A stretch of 7,472 nt of DNA from Pseudomonadota bacterium (GTDB taxonomy: Bacteria; Pseudomonadota; Alphaproteobacteria; Rhodospirillales; Magnetospirillaceae): the NCBI GenBank assembly GCA_023437865.1, contig JAEZFE010000468.1, forward strand, positions 1 to 7,472. The letters run 5' to 3'. The notes beneath the pieces were generated by a model that saw only the letters and a list, made by a program, of their open reading frames with translations, ran no database searches and was not told where the DNA came from. Positions 1-5,375 of the stretch are shown one piece after another. Numbering within the stretch: position 1 is the first letter of the stretch; the number at the start of each line of letters is the position of its first letter. The position numbers and the translations under genes are program-made.

Positions 1-1
1 T

Positions 2-895
2 GAGCACCCGACGCGGATCATCGTCACCCATGCCGCCGCGCTGCCCGAGTGGGTTGAGTATTCTGATTGGACCGCGAGCGGTTATAGGCGCCTGGATTTC
101 CGAGGGCGCCCGATGCAGCGGCGCGACAATCCCGACGATGTGAACCCGTATGACATCTTGCCGTTCATCGGCCTGTTCGACCGCGCGCCGGATGATGAGT
201 TTTTCCTTCCCGGTGGCGATGACCTGGTTAGCTCCCAGGAGGCGCTTAACGTCGCCCTGGTGAACCTGCAAAGGGCTGTGGAACTCCAGTCTCATGGGCA
301 GTCTTGGGCCACTGGCCTAACCCCAGGCGATGCGCTCCGCAGCGGCCCCGACCACACCATCATTCTGCCTGAGGGCTCACAGTTCGGCTTCGCCGCTCCG
401 AATACTCCGGTTGGCGCATGCCTCCAATTCATTGAGTTCCTGCTTCGCCAAACCGCCATCGCCAACGACCTGTCAGCCGACGTTTTCGACTTGAGCAAGC
501 GCAGCGAATCCGGCGCAGCGAAGCTCATGGAGTCCCGCGACCTCATCGAAGCCCGGCAGGACGATATTGAGCTATGGCGCCGCTATGAGGCGCGCCTGTT
601 CGAGGTGCTGAAAGCAGTCGTCAACACTCACTCGCCCGGCACCATCCCCCAGGACGCGCGCCTTCGTGTGGACTTTGGCGAGCCCCAGGAAACGCTATCA
701 GAGAACGCCAGGATCGAGGCTTACGCCCGCCGCATCTCGTTGGGCATGTGGAGCCCAGTAGACGCGCTGATGGCAGACAACCGCGACCTTAAGACCCGCG
801 AGGAGGCCGCCGCGATCCTCGAAATGCGGAAGGCGGAAACCGCCCGTTTCCTCCCGACCACAACCACTCCCGCCTATGGCACCCCAGGACAGTAA
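2..895 (+). CDS. Phage portal protein, C-terminal part (5' end outside the window)
   Basis: The reading frame is open from base 2 with no stop before the first ATG at 113, so the gene starts left of the window; 297 residues are visible. Visible residues about 48-60 (NPYDILPFIGLF) followed by an LPGGDDLV segment and a long helix running into QSHGQSWATG match the pattern of phage portal proteins, in which a Pro-Phe strand precedes a 'DDLV..N..L..L..A...Q..GQP' helix. Portals form the twelve-subunit ring at one capsid vertex through which DNA is packaged and to which the neck attaches. A helical tail with charged residues follows, ending in a Thr/Pro-rich stretch. The stop is 3 bases before the next gene, consistent with one late operon. 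The family is inferred from sequence pattern; the clip, stem and wing regions were not individually assigned. Confidence 0.75.
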   Translation, partial: EHPTRIIVTHAAALPEWVEYSDWTASGYRRLDFRGRPMQRRDNPDDVNPYDILPFIGLFDRAPDDEFFLPGGDDLVSSQEALNVALVNLQRAVELQSHGQSWATGLTPGDALRSGPDHTIILPEGSQFGFAAPNTPVGACLQFIEFLLRQTAIANDLSADVFDLSKRSESGAAKLMESRDLIEARQDDIELWRRYEARLFEVLKAVVNTHSPGTIPQDARLRVDFGEPQETLSENARIEAYARRISLGMWSPVDALMADNRDLKTREEAAAILEMRKAETARFLPTTTTPAYGTPGQ

Positions 896-898
896 CCT

Positions 899-1279
899 AT
901 GACCGAACAGAATCCGGCCCCGGAGTCCGACATCTCCGCACCCGCTTTCGTCGCCAGCGATAAGGCAGACGACATCCGAATCCCGAAGCAGAGGCTAGAT
1001 GAGGAAGTGGCTAAGCGCCGCGCCTTGGAGGAACAGGTTGCCCACATGGCCGGCGCCATGCTGGCGGGTATCCCTGAGAACCTTAAGGCCCTCATCCCTT
1101 CCGAGCTTTCCCCAGCCGCGCAGGTGGCTTGGTTCCTCAAGGCCAAAGAAACCGGCGTCTTTGGCGTCGCTCCCGTGGTGCCAGGAACCGATGAGGGGAA
1201 GCCGAAGATCACGCCTAAGGAACCGGACCTATCGACCCTGCCGCCAACGGCACGTATGGCGCGCGCATATAACCAATAA
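899..1279 (+). CDS. Probable capsid scaffolding protein
   Basis: This is a small acidic protein of 126 residues between the portal and major capsid genes, the usual place for a scaffold. Residues about 28-50 (IPKQRLDEEVAKRRALEEQ) form a short charged heptad-like helix typical of scaffold coiled coils. A second helical stretch (residues about 58-82) reads IPENLKALIPSELSPAAQ. The N terminus (residues 1-25) and the Pro/Lys-rich region at 90-115 look disordered. Scaffolds guide shell assembly and then leave or are cleaved. This one is short compared with classical scaffolds of 200-300 residues, and no maturation protease is visible in the window. The start is the ATG three bases after the portal stop; no strong separate ribosome site is evident, so coupling to the portal gene is likely. 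The role rests on position and helix pattern, not on a recognised catalytic motif. Confidence 0.6.
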   Translation: MTEQNPAPESDISAPAFVASDKADDIRIPKQRLDEEVAKRRALEEQVAHMAGAMLAGIPENLKALIPSELSPAAQVAWFLKAKETGVFGVAPVVPGTDEGKPKITPKEPDLSTLPPTARMARAYNQ

Positions 1280-1292
1280 GGAATCTGACTAA

Positions 1293-2195
1293 ATGCTTAC
1301 TATTCTTGAGCATGCAAAGCTTAATCCGACTCCGCTCTCCAGCGCGATTGTTGAAATTTTCGCTTCCGAAAACCCCATTCTGCTGAATCTCCCATTTGAG
1401 AACATCAGCGGCATGGCCTACGTCTACAACCGTGAAGGCACTCTGCCCGGCGTGGCATTTCGCGGCATCAACGAGTCTTATACCGAGTCTACTGGCGTCA
1501 TTTGCCCGCAGACAGAACGGTTGGCGATTGCTGGCGGTGAGTCCCACTACGATACCGCCCTGGTCAAGACCGGCACGGGAACCAATGATGCCCGCGCCGT
1601 CCATGATCGCCTGAAGGCAAAGGCTCTTGCGCTGCGCTGGGCGAAGACCTTCTTTGACGGCGACAGCGAGGCCGATCCTCGCGAATTCGACGGAGTGAAC
1701 AAGCGCTTGACCGGTGCCCAGCACCTTCAGCTTGCTGTGGGCGGTGCCACCCTGACCCTTGCGAAGGTTGATGAACTGATCGACGCCATCCAGGGCACCC
1801 CGAGCGCCCTCATGATGAACAAGGTTATGCGTCGTAAGATCACCAATCTCGCCGCTGGCAGCTCCGCTGTATCCATGACCGTTGACCAGCTAGGCCGCCC
1901 GCTCACCACTTATGCCGGCGTGCCGATTCTGGTGGTAGAGGACGACGACGAAGGCAACGCCATCCTTGGCTTTGACGAGGACGACGGCCAGGGCAACCTC
2001 GATACCACCAGCATCTACGCTGTGAAGTTCGATATGGGTGCCTTCCATGGCATTCAGGCAGGCCCCGTTGATGCGCGCGACCTGGGCGAACTGCCCACGA
2101 AGCCGGCTTACGCCACCCGTATCGAATGGCTGGCCGCCATGGTGCTCAAGCACCCCAAGGCCGCTGCCCGCCTTTCCCGCATCAACAACGCTTAA
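1293..2195 (+). CDS. Phage major capsid protein
   Basis: This 300-residue protein has the features of small HK97-fold shell proteins. It has an N-terminal helix (LTILEHAKLN), then a region rich in aromatic and Gly residues with GTLPGVAFRGINESYTES (residues about 50-68) that fits an extended E-loop. A helix-rich centre (DARAVHDRLKAKALALRWAKTFFDGD) follows, then PSALMMNKVMRRKITNLA and TYAGVPILVVEDDDEG near residues 170-225, and a C-terminal EWLAAMVLKHPKAAARLSRI. The 'G.P.Gv.fR..Ne' and 'YaGvPi' patterns recur in capsid proteins whose genes sit before cement genes. An AAGGA element (1278-1282) precedes the ATG by about ten bases and overlaps the stop of the scaffold gene. No long cleaved N-terminal delta domain is present, consistent with a separate scaffold. 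Assignment to one named capsid family would need a profile search. Confidence 0.85.
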   Translation: MLTILEHAKLNPTPLSSAIVEIFASENPILLNLPFENISGMAYVYNREGTLPGVAFRGINESYTESTGVICPQTERLAIAGGESHYDTALVKTGTGTNDARAVHDRLKAKALALRWAKTFFDGDSEADPREFDGVNKRLTGAQHLQLAVGGATLTLAKVDELIDAIQGTPSALMMNKVMRRKITNLAAGSSAVSMTVDQLGRPLTTYAGVPILVVEDDDEGNAILGFDEDDGQGNLDTTSIYAVKFDMGAFHGIQAGPVDARDLGELPTKPAYATRIEWLAAMVLKHPKAAARLSRINNA

Positions 2196-2208
2196 GGAGT
2201 GACGGCCA

Positions 2209-2595
2209 ATGACCGCGATCATCTATGACGCTGCCCTCGTCCTCCGTGACGTTGCTGACGGCGCTGAAACCGCCACCGCTGCCGAAACCGGCATTGCCCT
2301 CGACGTTCTCAAGGCAGGCAATTTCAAAGTCATCTTTGATGTGACTGCCCTGGACGCCACCACCGGCAATGAAACTTACGTCCTGGCTGTAGAAACCGAC
2401 GCAAACACCTCGTTCGGTTCCGCCGTGCAGGTAGGCGCCGTTACCGTCTCGGCAGTGGGGCGCTATGAAGTGCCGCTATCGCAGTGGCAGCTTGCCAAGC
2501 TGGACAGCACCGCCGCCGCGATCCGCGTGAATGCCACCCTAGGCGGCACCACGCCGAGCATCACCTACGGGGCCTACATCGTCCCGACCGCGTAA
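2209..2595 (+). CDS. Capsid cement / head decoration protein (Bbp16-like)
   Basis: This 128-residue, mostly beta-strand protein lies 13 bases after the capsid gene. It has an excellent ribosome site, AAGGAG at 2194-2199, that overlaps the capsid stop codon. Alternating hydrophobic strands (residues about 32-43 and 54-63), an FGSAVQVG turn, a GRYEVPLSQWQL segment and the ending ITYGAYIVPTA resemble the jelly-roll cement proteins that follow the capsid gene in phages such as Bordetella phage BPP-1. Such proteins bind the outside of the expanded shell at its symmetry axes and lock it. There is no signal peptide or membrane segment. Being directly downstream of the capsid gene with its own strong ribosome site fits a protein needed in copy numbers near those of the shell protein. 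The family link is inferred from pattern and position. Confidence 0.65.
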   Translation: MTAIIYDAALVLRDVADGAETATAAETGIALDVLKAGNFKVIFDVTALDATTGNETYVLAVETDANTSFGSAVQVGAVTVSAVGRYEVPLSQWQLAKLDSTAAAIRVNATLGGTTPSITYGAYIVPTA

Positions 2596-2638
2596 GCGCC
2601 CGGCGGCGGGGCGCGGTGGGGTTCTCCCAAGGCCCACC

Positions 2639-2707
2639 AATCCGCCGCTACTACCCTCGGACGGGGGCCGCGCGTTGCTTCGATGCGCGGGTGCGTCCAT
2701 GCGGATT
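2639..2707 (+). ncRNA. Nested stem-loop in the late transcript (candidate structured RNA)
   Basis: Three nested helices share one axis. The outer is AATCCGC (2639-2645) with GCGGATT (2701-2707). The middle is GGACG (2659-2663) with CGTCC (2694-2698). The inner is CCGCGC (2668-2673) with GCGCGG (2685-2690), extended by GTTG/CGAT wobble pairs to a three-base loop. All Watson-Crick arms are perfect. The structure lies in the gap after the cement gene, with no convincing reading frame through it. It could be a regulatory leader, a processing or stability element of the late mRNA, or part of a small RNA ending at the terminator-like stem at 2798-2819. The function is unknown. Confidence 0.45.
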
Positions 2708-2747
2708 AGTCGGAGAGTCCTGCACATAAAAGCAACGCCGACAACCT

Positions 2748-2770
2748 ACGGCCCCCATCTCCGGGGGCGT
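2748..2770 (+). repeat. GC-rich hairpin
   Basis: GCCCCC (2751-2756) pairs with GGGGGC (2763-2768) over a six-base loop. AC/GT pairs extend the stem past one bulged G. It lies between the nested stem-loop at 2639-2707 and the UUCG hairpin at 2798-2819. A further small pairing, GTCGG (2709-2713) with CCGAC (2738-2742), fills the space before it. There is no U-run, so it is not a simple terminator. Confidence 0.45.
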
Positions 2771-2797
2771 GGTGGGTATCCTTATGAGTGAGTAGGG

Positions 2798-2821
2798 CGG
2801 GCGCCCTTCGGGGCGCCCGTT
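2798..2821 (+). terminator. UUCG-loop terminator-like hairpin between head genes
   Basis: CGGGCGCCC (2798-2806) and CGGGCGCCC-complementary GGGCGCCCG (2811-2819) form a perfect 9-bp stem closed by a TTCG tetraloop. Only TTG then CCTC follows instead of a proper U tract. It could be a partial terminator or attenuator that lowers expression of the three downstream neck genes relative to capsid and cement, or a 3' stabiliser of the capsid-cement mRNA. The adaptor gene begins 40 bases later. Confidence 0.55.
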
Positions 2822-2860
2822 GCCTCACCAACCAATCCCCCTAAATGACGGATTTCAAAG

Positions 2861-3334
2861 ATGCCGCTTATCGTAGGCGTGAACTCATATCTGTCCGCCG
2901 ACGAAGCGGACGAATATTTCTCGGACAGCCTTTATACCGACGCATGGGACACGGCCACTGCCGCCCAGCGCGCGGCGGCGCTAATCATGGCTGCACGCGC
3001 CATTGATGCCCAGGACTACCGAGGCAACATCACCAGCGAATCCCAGGCCATGGCGTGGCCGCGCGATGGCGTCTACGACCGCGAGGGGCGCCCGCTAGAC
3101 CCGCTAGAGGTGCCCCAGATGATCGGATGTGCCCAGGCGGAATGCGCGCTGGCGATCCTCCGCGAAGATCCCGCCGAGGCGCGCGATCCGTCCATGAAGC
3201 GCATGAAGGCTGGTAGCGTTGAGGTGGAATACCGCGCCGGGCAGTCCGCTACCGCGCTACGTGGCTCCGTGCTTGCTATGATTAAGCCGTTCCTAAGGGA
3301 CTACAGCGGCGCTAGCGCCCGGTTGGCCCCATGA
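2861..3334 (+). CDS. DnaT-like head-tail adaptor family protein
   Basis: This 157-residue protein has the recognisable plan of the phage 'DnaT-like ssDNA-binding' family. An N-terminal VNSYLSADEADEYFSD helix start is followed by W-x-T-A-x-x-A-QRAAALIMAARAIDA and then a Trp-Pro motif, AMAWPRDGVYD (residues about 64-74). Next come a helix containing CAQAECALAIL and a basic SMKRMKAGSVEVEY strand. Despite the name, such proteins sit in head-completion clusters, and structural work on related necks makes them adaptors under the portal ring. The ATG at 2861 is the first start after an in-frame TGA at 2846. No good ribosome site is visible, which may mean low expression or a role for the upstream RNA structures. 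It overlaps the next gene by ATGA. Confidence 0.75.
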   Translation: MPLIVGVNSYLSADEADEYFSDSLYTDAWDTATAAQRAAALIMAARAIDAQDYRGNITSESQAMAWPRDGVYDREGRPLDPLEVPQMIGCAQAECALAILREDPAEARDPSMKRMKAGSVEVEYRAGQSATALRGSVLAMIKPFLRDYSGASARLAP

Positions 3335-3690
3335 CCTCGCCCTTAGCTGGCTCCCTCGCCAAACAGGCCGGCGCGGCGCTTAAAGGGCTGATGCTGCCTG
3401 CCGTGCTGACGCGCACCTCGCAGGGCGCATATGACCCGATCACAGACACTTACCCCACGACCACGACCGATTACCCCTGCCGGGGCATGGTGGAGGCATA
3501 CAGCACCTACACAGAGGCGGCGAGGCAGCTACAGCCCCAAGACCGAAAGGTGCTGATCCTGGCCGCAACGCTCGCCACGACGCCAGCGCTGAACGACCGG
3601 GTGACGATCAGGGGTGAGACGTTCACCGTGGGCAGGGTGGACACCGACCCCGCTCAGGCCACATGGGTCTTGCAGGGTAGTCGCGTATGA
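3331..3690 (+). CDS. Probable head-closure (stopper) protein
   Basis: This 119-residue protein overlaps the adaptor gene by four bases (ATGA), so the two are probably translated in coupling. Residues about 24-60 read PAVLTRTSQGAYDPITDT followed by a Cys-Arg-Gly strand. Then come DRKVLILAATL and a C-terminal TIRGETFTVGRVDTDPAQ...WVLQGSR. This order (variable N-terminal helix, a 'GxYDPxTgt' strand, 'D.kvli.a', 'D.vti.g..ytv..v..dp....w.L..') is common to small beta-barrel head-closure and neck proteins that plug the portal channel until a tail binds. There is no signal peptide or membrane segment. Its place right after the adaptor supports this role. A tail-terminator role is less likely from length and motif order. 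Confidence 0.6.
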   Translation: MTSPLAGSLAKQAGAALKGLMLPAVLTRTSQGAYDPITDTYPTTTTDYPCRGMVEAYSTYTEAARQLQPQDRKVLILAATLATTPALNDRVTIRGETFTVGRVDTDPAQATWVLQGSRV

Positions 3691-3932
3691 TCCGGGCTCT
3701 ATCCTGCCGCCTGCGTAGCGATGGCACCGCCTGCCGTGCCTACGTGGCGGTGATGGTGGGTGAGTGCCGCATCAACGGCGTGAGGATCATCGAGCGCGCT
3801 GACGGCACCCTGTATGCCCAGCTTCCGAATCAGCGCGACTCGGATGGCCGGTGGTTCCCGCTCATTCAGCTACCCGAGGACGTGACCCGGCAGGTGCTGG
3901 ACGCGGCTATGGAAGCTTATTGGCGAGCGTGA
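3687..3932 (+). CDS. SpoVG-like small protein
   Basis: This 81-residue protein overlaps the closure gene by ATGA. Residues 16-80 follow the SpoVG pattern: CRAYVAVMVGECRINGVRII aligns with the 'R..a.a.i....(f)v..iRvi' strands, GTLYAQLPNQRDSDGRW (40-56) with 'GlfvamPskr..dGe', and TRQVLDAAMEAYWRA with the final 'r..i.davl.eY.r' helix. SpoVG proteins are small nucleic-acid-binding regulators known mostly from Firmicutes, with relatives in phages and plasmids. Most of the domain core is kept; the acidic tail of Bacillus SpoVG is absent. In this position it may regulate late genes or bind DNA or RNA during packaging, but no role can be read from the sequence. It is the last gene before the attachment region. 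Confidence 0.6.
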   Translation: MIRALSCRLRSDGTACRAYVAVMVGECRINGVRIIERADGTLYAQLPNQRDSDGRWFPLIQLPEDVTRQVLDAAMEAYWRA

Positions 3933-3962
3933 ACACCACGGGCACAAAATCTGACTGTCAAT

Positions 3963-4046
3963 GTTGCGCGCGTGTTGCATGGAAAGTGACGCAACACCAG
4001 TTAATCCGCTGATTTTAAACGCTTTCTCAGAGTTCCCCATGCAACA
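3963..4046. repeat. Cluster of TGTTGC / GCAACA motifs
   Basis: Four copies in two orientations lie within 84 bases: GTTGCG (3963-3968), GTGTTGCATGG (3972-3982), CGCAACAC (3990-3997) and CCATGCAACA (4037-4046). TGTTGCATGG and CCATGCAACA are perfect 10-base inverted copies, and GTGTTGC/GCAACAC form a second inverted pair. Beside an attachment core they may be arm-type integrase or excisionase sites. An operator for a phage regulator is the alternative. Confidence 0.5.
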
Positions 4047-4067
4047 TGGCTGGTGACACCCGCAAAA

Positions 4068-4109
4068 CCGCCAACCCCGCAGGTTTCCTAGCCTTTCGGG
4101 GATTGGCGG
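4068..4109. repeat. Long inverted repeat next to the attachment core
   Basis: CCGCCAACCCCG (4068-4079) pairs with CGGGGATTGGCGG (4097-4109), giving 12 base pairs with one bulged base and a 17-base loop. No U-run follows on either strand within a few bases, so a standard intrinsic terminator is unlikely, although it could stop late transcripts inefficiently. It lies 28 bases left of the tRNA fragment. Confidence 0.5.
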
Positions 4110-4136
4110 GGCGAGGATCGGCCTATTACATCCGTT

Positions 4137-4181
4137 TTGTGGTCCTGGATGTCGGCGGTTCGAATCCGCTCACTCGCCCCA
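4137..4181 (+). pseudogene. 3' half of tRNA-His(GTG), displaced by integration
   Basis: Bases fit standard tRNA numbering exactly: anticodon loop TTGTGGT (4137-4143) with GTG at 4139-4141, 3' anticodon strand CCTGG (4144-4148), five-base variable loop ATGTC, T stem GGCGG/CCGCT around TTCGAAT (4154-4170), 3' acceptor strand CACTCGC (4171-4177), C73 (4178) and encoded CCA (4179-4181). C73 is the histidine-specific discriminator and agrees with the GTG anticodon. Upstream there is no D arm and no proper CCAGG partner for the anticodon stem, so this copy cannot make a tRNA. It is read as the host 3' half left at attR. The intact gene should stand at the other end of the element. Confidence 0.8.
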
Positions 4182-4529
4182 TCCCCCCCTTCGTAGTTCG
4201 TCCCTACCTCCACGGCCATCCGAACGGGTGAGCCGCGCCCACTCGTGTGCGCAGGACAACGCCTTGAACTTGCGCCGTTTTCGGCGCTTTCGGGGCTTGC
4301 TTACACGATTTTGGTAGTCGCCGGGCCGCGCATTTGGTCAGTCCCTACCGATTATGAACGCGCCGCTACCTCCTACAGAAGGTGGGAGCGGGGGCGCTCT
4401 GTCGGATAAAACCAGCCTCAGAAGATGAAACTCGCGGGGAGCGGCACTGCCACTGGCGTGCTCACCTTCGAGCCCAAGTCTGCCCGAAGGCTGCTTATTC
4501 GAGCTCGGGGCCAACGCACGGGGACTGAT
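4182..4529. other. Intergenic host DNA between the tRNA fragment and a regulator gene
   Basis: No convincing gene was found. The stretch holds a terminator-like hairpin at 4272-4290 and an imperfect hairpin at 4360-4397, in which GCGCC/GGCGC, GCT/AGC and ACCT/AGGT are separated by two GGG bulges. It must also contain the promoter of the regulator starting at 4530, but no clear -35/-10 pair stands out. An in-frame ATG at 4425 would lengthen the regulator by 35 residues outside its domain and has no good ribosome site. Confidence 0.5.
4272..4290 (+). terminator. Small hairpin followed by TTT
   Basis: GCGCCG (4272-4277), a TTTT loop and CGGCGC (4282-4287) are followed by TTT then CGGGG. Before integration this would lie about 90 bases downstream of the tRNA-His CCA end and could have ended that transcript. 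The U tract is short, so it may be weak. Confidence 0.35.
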
Positions 4530-5267
4530 ATGCAGAACGTGGAAATGCTTCTGATCGATGCCAACAAGCTGTTCCGGGAAGGATTGAAGAAGCTCCTTGA
4601 CGGTTCGTCCTTCGTGATCGCCGACGAGGCGGACAGCATGGCCGAGGGCATGCAGCGCCTTGAGCAGGGCATGAAGCCCCGCATCGCGTTGGTCGAGTTC
4701 GACGCCGGCACCGATGACATCTCCGTGCTTCAGCAGATGCGCGAGAAGCATCCCGAGCTGAAGCTGGTGGTGCTGGCGGCCAGCACGCGCAACATCCATA
4801 ATTTGGCGCGGTGCTTCGAGGCCGGCGCCGACGCCTATCTTCTCAAGAACATCTCTCCCGATGCGCTGAAACAGTCGCTCAAACTGGTGCTGCTGGGCGA
4901 AAAGGTGTTCCCCACCCGGCTGGCGGCCATGCTGATTTCCGGCCAGGTCGACACCCAGCGGCCAGCCACCGCCTCTCCCGACCTGGAAGGCCTGTCCGAG
5001 CGCGAAATCCAGATCCTGCGCTGCCTGCTGAACGGCCACCCCAACAAGGTGATCGCCAAGAAGCTGTCGATCACGGAAGCGACGGTGAAGGTGCACCTGA
5101 AGGGCGTCCTCAAGAAGATCAACGCCGCCAACCGGACCCAGGCGGCCATCTGGGCGCTCAACAATGGACTGTCGGCGGAAAACGCCAACATGGTGACGTC
5201 CCGGCGCGGCGCGGCATCCGGCGGCCTTTCTCCATCGGCCTCGGTCGAGTTCAATCCTGGCGTTTGA
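4530..5267 (+). CDS. LuxR-family regulator with atypical receiver domain (Glu at the phosphoacceptor site)
   Basis: With the start at 4530 (GGGGA at 4520-4524, five bases before the ATG) the protein has 245 residues. Residues 5-125 form a receiver-like domain: MLLIDANKLFREGLKKLL matches 'iLivDDh.lfreGL', GADAYLLKN (99-107) keeps the conserved lysine K106, and LKLVVLAAS (77-85) is the fourth strand. Key residues differ. The acidic pair is D10-A11, the phosphoacceptor position is E56 (ALVEFDAG) and the usual Thr is A83. Residues 155-214 (LSEREIQILRCLLNG to the final helix) are a standard LuxR/GerE helix-turn-helix. Glu for Asp can mimic the phosphorylated state, so constitutive DNA binding is possible (inference). 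No histidine kinase gene is adjacent. The C-terminal 30 residues are Ser/Gly-rich and probably disordered. The gene ends at a strong terminator and faces a second regulator of similar design. Confidence 0.85.
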   Translation: MQNVEMLLIDANKLFREGLKKLLDGSSFVIADEADSMAEGMQRLEQGMKPRIALVEFDAGTDDISVLQQMREKHPELKLVVLAASTRNIHNLARCFEAGADAYLLKNISPDALKQSLKLVLLGEKVFPTRLAAMLISGQVDTQRPATASPDLEGLSEREIQILRCLLNGHPNKVIAKKLSITEATVKVHLKGVLKKINAANRTQAAIWALNNGLSAENANMVTSRRGAASGGLSPSASVEFNPGV

Positions 5268-5291
5268 GCGCCAGGAACTCCGACAAAAGCG

Positions 5292-5325
5292 AATGGCCGG
5301 GAGTAATCCCGGCCATTGCCGTTTT
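5292..5325 (+). terminator. Terminator of the plus-strand LuxR regulator
   Basis: AATGGCCGGGA (5292-5302) and TCCCGGCCATT (5307-5317) form a perfect 11-bp stem with a GTAA loop, followed by GCCG and TTTT. It lies 24 bases after the stop codon. A second copy of the left arm at 5337-5347 can pair with the same right arm, giving an alternative hairpin. Confidence 0.8.
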
Positions 5326-5345
5326 GAGACAAAGAAAATGGCCGG

Positions 5346-5372
5346 GACAAAGAAAAGGGGGCCGAAGCCCCC
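5346..5372 (-). terminator. Terminator of the minus-strand LuxR regulator
   Basis: Read on the minus strand, GGGGGC (5372-5367), a TTCG loop and GCCCCC (5362-5357) are followed by TTTTCTTTGTC, a classic intrinsic terminator. It begins three bases after the TAG stop of the gene. The T-rich tail is repeated 18 bases on (GACAAAGAAAA on the plus strand at 5328-5338 and 5346-5356). Confidence 0.85.
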
Positions 5373-5375
5373 GTT

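Larger units (their letters stand above)
3961..4181. other. Right attachment region of the integrated element (attR candidate)
   Basis: The segment joins the last element gene to host DNA. It carries a motif cluster (3963-4046), an inverted repeat (4068-4109) and, at its right edge, a displaced 3' half of tRNA-His (4137-4181). Many tyrosine recombinases integrate at the 3' half of tRNA genes: the incoming element rebuilds the tRNA at one end and leaves the old 3' half at the other. Element genes lie on the left and unrelated regulatory genes on the right, so the junction should fall within 4137-4181. The integrase gene and the matching attL would lie left of the window. Confidence 0.7.

Noticed and set aside
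2845..2860. Alternative ATG just before the adaptor gene
   Set aside because: It is in another frame and reads into an Arg-rich mirror product; the 2861 frame gives a recognisable family.
4108..4181. A complete 74-base tRNA, suggested by length and the 8-bp end pairing
   Set aside because: There is no D arm and the anticodon stem lacks its 5' partner in the right place; only the 3' half fits a real tRNA.
4046..4231. 61-residue plus-strand frame across the attachment region
   Set aside because: It runs through the inverted repeat and the tRNA-His fragment, has no ribosome site and no recognisable pattern.
4425..4529. Upstream ATG giving the first LuxR regulator 35 extra residues
   Set aside because: The extra part has no receiver-domain similarity and no ribosome site, whereas 4530 has GGGGA at good spacing and starts at the first receiver strand.
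4338..5096. 252-residue minus-strand frame opposite the first LuxR gene
   Set aside because: It is antisense to a clear receiver and helix-turn-helix protein; its His/Gln/Leu-rich composition is typical of a mirror frame in GC-rich DNA.
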